Below, piece by piece: positions 4,728 through 5,632 of a stretch of 5,632 nucleotides of DNA. Below the pieces are notes generated by a model that ran no database searches, was not told the origin of the DNA, and was given only the letters and a program-made list of their open reading frames with translations. Where the stretch lies: positions 1 through 5,632 of the forward strand of contig CAIXMG010000066.1 in the NCBI GenBank assembly GCA_903920485.1, in the 5' to 3' direction. Position 1 is the first letter of the stretch. Each line of letters starts with the position of its first letter. The translations under genes and the position numbers were made by a program. Source of the DNA: an uncultured bacterium (lineage in GTDB: Bacteria; Patescibacteriota; Minisyncoccia; Phycocordibacterales; UBA1006).

Positions 4728-4756
4728 ATCATACCACCCGAAAAGCCCTTGACCAA
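4728..4756 (-). promoter_or_regulatory. Acyltransferase promoter, predicted leaderless
   Basis: On the minus strand, TTGGTC (4756-4751), a 17-bp spacer and TATGAT (4733-4728, 5/6) with the extended TGG predict a start at or beside the ATG at 4721. GGAG lies between the -10 and the ATG but only 2-3 nt from it, too close for a normal ribosome binding site. The -35 box overlaps the -35 of the divergent rpoB promoter. Confidence 0.6.
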
Positions 4757-4777
4757 TAAAGCATCCTGGTGTATGAT
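4749..4777 (+). promoter_or_regulatory. rpoB promoter
   Basis: TTGACC (4749-4754, 5/6), a 17-bp spacer and TATGAT (4772-4777, 5/6) form the best plus-strand promoter between the acyltransferase and rpoB. The predicted start is near 4784, giving a leader of about 108 nt. A weaker alternative is TTGATT (4817-4822) with TAAACT (4841-4846). Confidence 0.6.
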
Positions 4778-4807
4778 GCCCCTACTGAACCGATTGAGTA
4801 CCGATAG

Positions 4808-4843
4808 ATGTTCCCGTTGATTGAGATCATTATCAGGACTTAA
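4808..4843 (+). CDS. Possible leader peptide upstream of rpoB
   Basis: An 11-codon ORF in the predicted rpoB leader encodes MFPLIEIIIRT and ends in TAA. Four of the 11 residues are Ile, three in a row. Its stop lies 6 nt before a terminator-like stem-loop, so a ribosome at the stop would cover the start of the 5' arm. There is no Shine-Dalgarno sequence, but neither do proven genes here have one. A short ORF can arise by chance; only conservation would settle it. Confidence 0.35.
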   Translation: MFPLIEIIIRT

Positions 4844-4849
4844 ACTTAA

Positions 4850-4885
4850 GCCGCGCAGGGAGTGATTCCTGCACGGCCAATTTTT
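4850..4885 (+). terminator. Terminator-like stem-loop in the rpoB leader (candidate attenuator)
   Basis: Arms 4850-4859 and 4868-4877 pair over 10 positions with one C-A mismatch, around an 8-nt loop. A run of five T (4881-4885) follows after CAA. It lies 6 nt before the rpoB ATG. No plus-strand gene ends near it; the nearest is hicA, about 960 nt upstream. It therefore most likely acts on rpoB itself. The 3-nt gap before the T run makes it a weak terminator. Confidence 0.55.
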
Positions 4886-4891
4886 GCTGTT

Positions 4892-5632
4892 ATGGCACAA
4901 AAGAAAACCGCTGACACCGGTGCTTCCGTAGGGAGCGCCGTTCGCTACACCGGTGCAAAGGAGAAAAAGACCTTCTCCAAGTTCCGTGCCCCTCTTGCCC
5001 CAATCCCGCATCTGGTCGAGAATCAACTGGCATCATACAAGAAGTTCCTCGAAGTAGACCTTGCAAAAACGATCAAGGATTTTTCGCCGATGCAGGATTA
5101 TTCCGCAAAGAAGTTCGAACTTTCCATACTCTCATTGACCGTCAACGCGCCCGACCATGACGAGAACTTCGCGAAGCAGAACAAGATCACGTACGAAGCG
5201 GAGCTCAAGGCGCGCGTAAAACTCAAGAACAAGGTGCTCGGCGTGGAGAAGGAGCAGGAAATCTTCCTGTCCGAAATTCCCCTCATGACCCCGCACGGAA
5301 CCTTCGTCATCAACGGGACGGAGCGTGTCGTCGTACCTCAGCTGGCGCGATCGGCCGGAGTCTCATTCAACGACCGACAGACCAAGAAGGGCCGCTACTT
5401 CGGAGCGAAGATCATTCCGAACCGAGGAGCCTGGCTTGAAATCGAATCCGAATCAGACAACGTCGTGTATGTCCGTATCGACAAGAAGCGAAAGTTCGTC
5501 ATTACGTCTCTGTTGCGAGCTCTTGGTGTTGCATCAGATGAAGCGATGGAAAAACTCTTCAAGAACGAAGTGGCTCTTGGCTACATCAAGTCTTCATTGG
5601 GCAAGGACCCTGCAAAGACGGTGAGCGAATCA
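4892..5632 (+). CDS. rpoB: DNA-directed RNA polymerase beta subunit, N-terminal part
   Basis: RpoB forms, with RpoC, the active-centre cleft of RNA polymerase. The frame is open from the ATG at 4892 to the window end; 247 residues are seen of an expected 1100 or more. After a Lys-rich N-terminal extension (1-30), the family start APIPHLVENQLASYKKFLE (36-54) appears. Next come YEAELKARVKLKN (101-113), FLSEIPLMTPHGTFVINGTERVVV (125-148), QLARSAGVSF (150-159), a beta-2 lobe beginning ARIIP-like (AKIIPNRGAWLEIE, 172-185) and VYVRIDKKRKFVITSLLRALG (192-212). The beta-1/beta-2 lobes are thus present and uninterrupted. The segment usually read as SQLxRSPGV[FY]F is PQLARSAGVSF here. rplJ-rplL, which usually precede rpoB, are absent; instead there is a long leader with a hairpin. 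There is no Shine-Dalgarno sequence before the ATG. Confidence 0.97.
   Translation, partial: MAQKKTADTGASVGSAVRYTGAKEKKTFSKFRAPLAPIPHLVENQLASYKKFLEVDLAKTIKDFSPMQDYSAKKFELSILSLTVNAPDHDENFAKQNKITYEAELKARVKLKNKVLGVEKEQEIFLSEIPLMTPHGTFVINGTERVVVPQLARSAGVSFNDRQTKKGRYFGAKIIPNRGAWLEIESESDNVVYVRIDKKRKFVITSLLRALGVASDEAMEKLFKNEVALGYIKSSLGKDPAKTVSES

Noticed and set aside
4497..4820. Plus-strand ORF opposite the acyltransferase start
   Set aside because: It is antisense to a gene with conserved motifs, runs through both divergent promoters and resembles no protein; it is a shadow.
4718..5026. Minus-strand ORF across the rpoB leader and start
   Set aside because: It is antisense to rpoB and covers the divergent promoters; no recognisable protein pattern.
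1..5632. tRNA or rRNA genes, CRISPR arrays, insertion sequences
   Set aside because: No cloverleaf with a T-loop signature, no rRNA core motifs, no regularly spaced repeats and no transposase were seen on either strand.

Overview
The window looks like a bacterial chromosome with a compact, streamlined gene layout. It carries fragments of two conserved neighbourhoods: the rpsP / khpA / trmD cluster and the start of rpoB. The short TrmD, the lack of Shine-Dalgarno sequences, very short leaders, the divergent PlsC-like enzyme and small toxin-like genes scattered among housekeeping genes suggest a Candidate Phyla Radiation (Patescibacteria) bacterium, perhaps Peregrinibacteria-like. That is an inference; no rRNA is present to test it. 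TGA works as a stop codon here.

Layout: (1) 2-484 is the 3' end of an unrecognised gene, closed by an intrinsic terminator that abuts the rpsP promoter. (2) 573-866 is rpsP with its own terminator. (3) 867-1059 is intergenic DNA with a REP/MITE-like pair of hairpins and a promoter for a small orphan gene (1060-1425). (4) 1567-1899 is khpA, again bracketed by a terminator-promoter junction upstream and a terminator downstream. (5) 1996-2469 is a small protein resembling phage-type BECR-fold nucleases. (6) 2565-3254 is trmD. (7) 3337-3891 is a HicB-HicA pair. (8) 3888-4721, on the minus strand, is a PlsC-like acyltransferase convergent with hicA and overlapping it at the stop codons. (9) 4722-4891 is a divergent intergenic region leading to rpoB (4892 to window end, 5' part only).

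How it works together: rpsP, khpA and trmD are normally one operon with rimM and rplS. Here they keep their order, but rimM and rplS are absent, other small genes sit between them, and most genes seem to be separate transcription units. Predicted -10 boxes lie so close to the ATG of rpsP, trmD, hicB and the acyltransferase that their mRNAs should be leaderless or nearly so. rpoB is the opposite. Its best promoter predicts a leader of about 108 nt with an 11-codon upstream ORF, followed 6 nt later by a terminator-like stem-loop and a T run. This is an attenuator-like layout and is the most interesting feature of the window.
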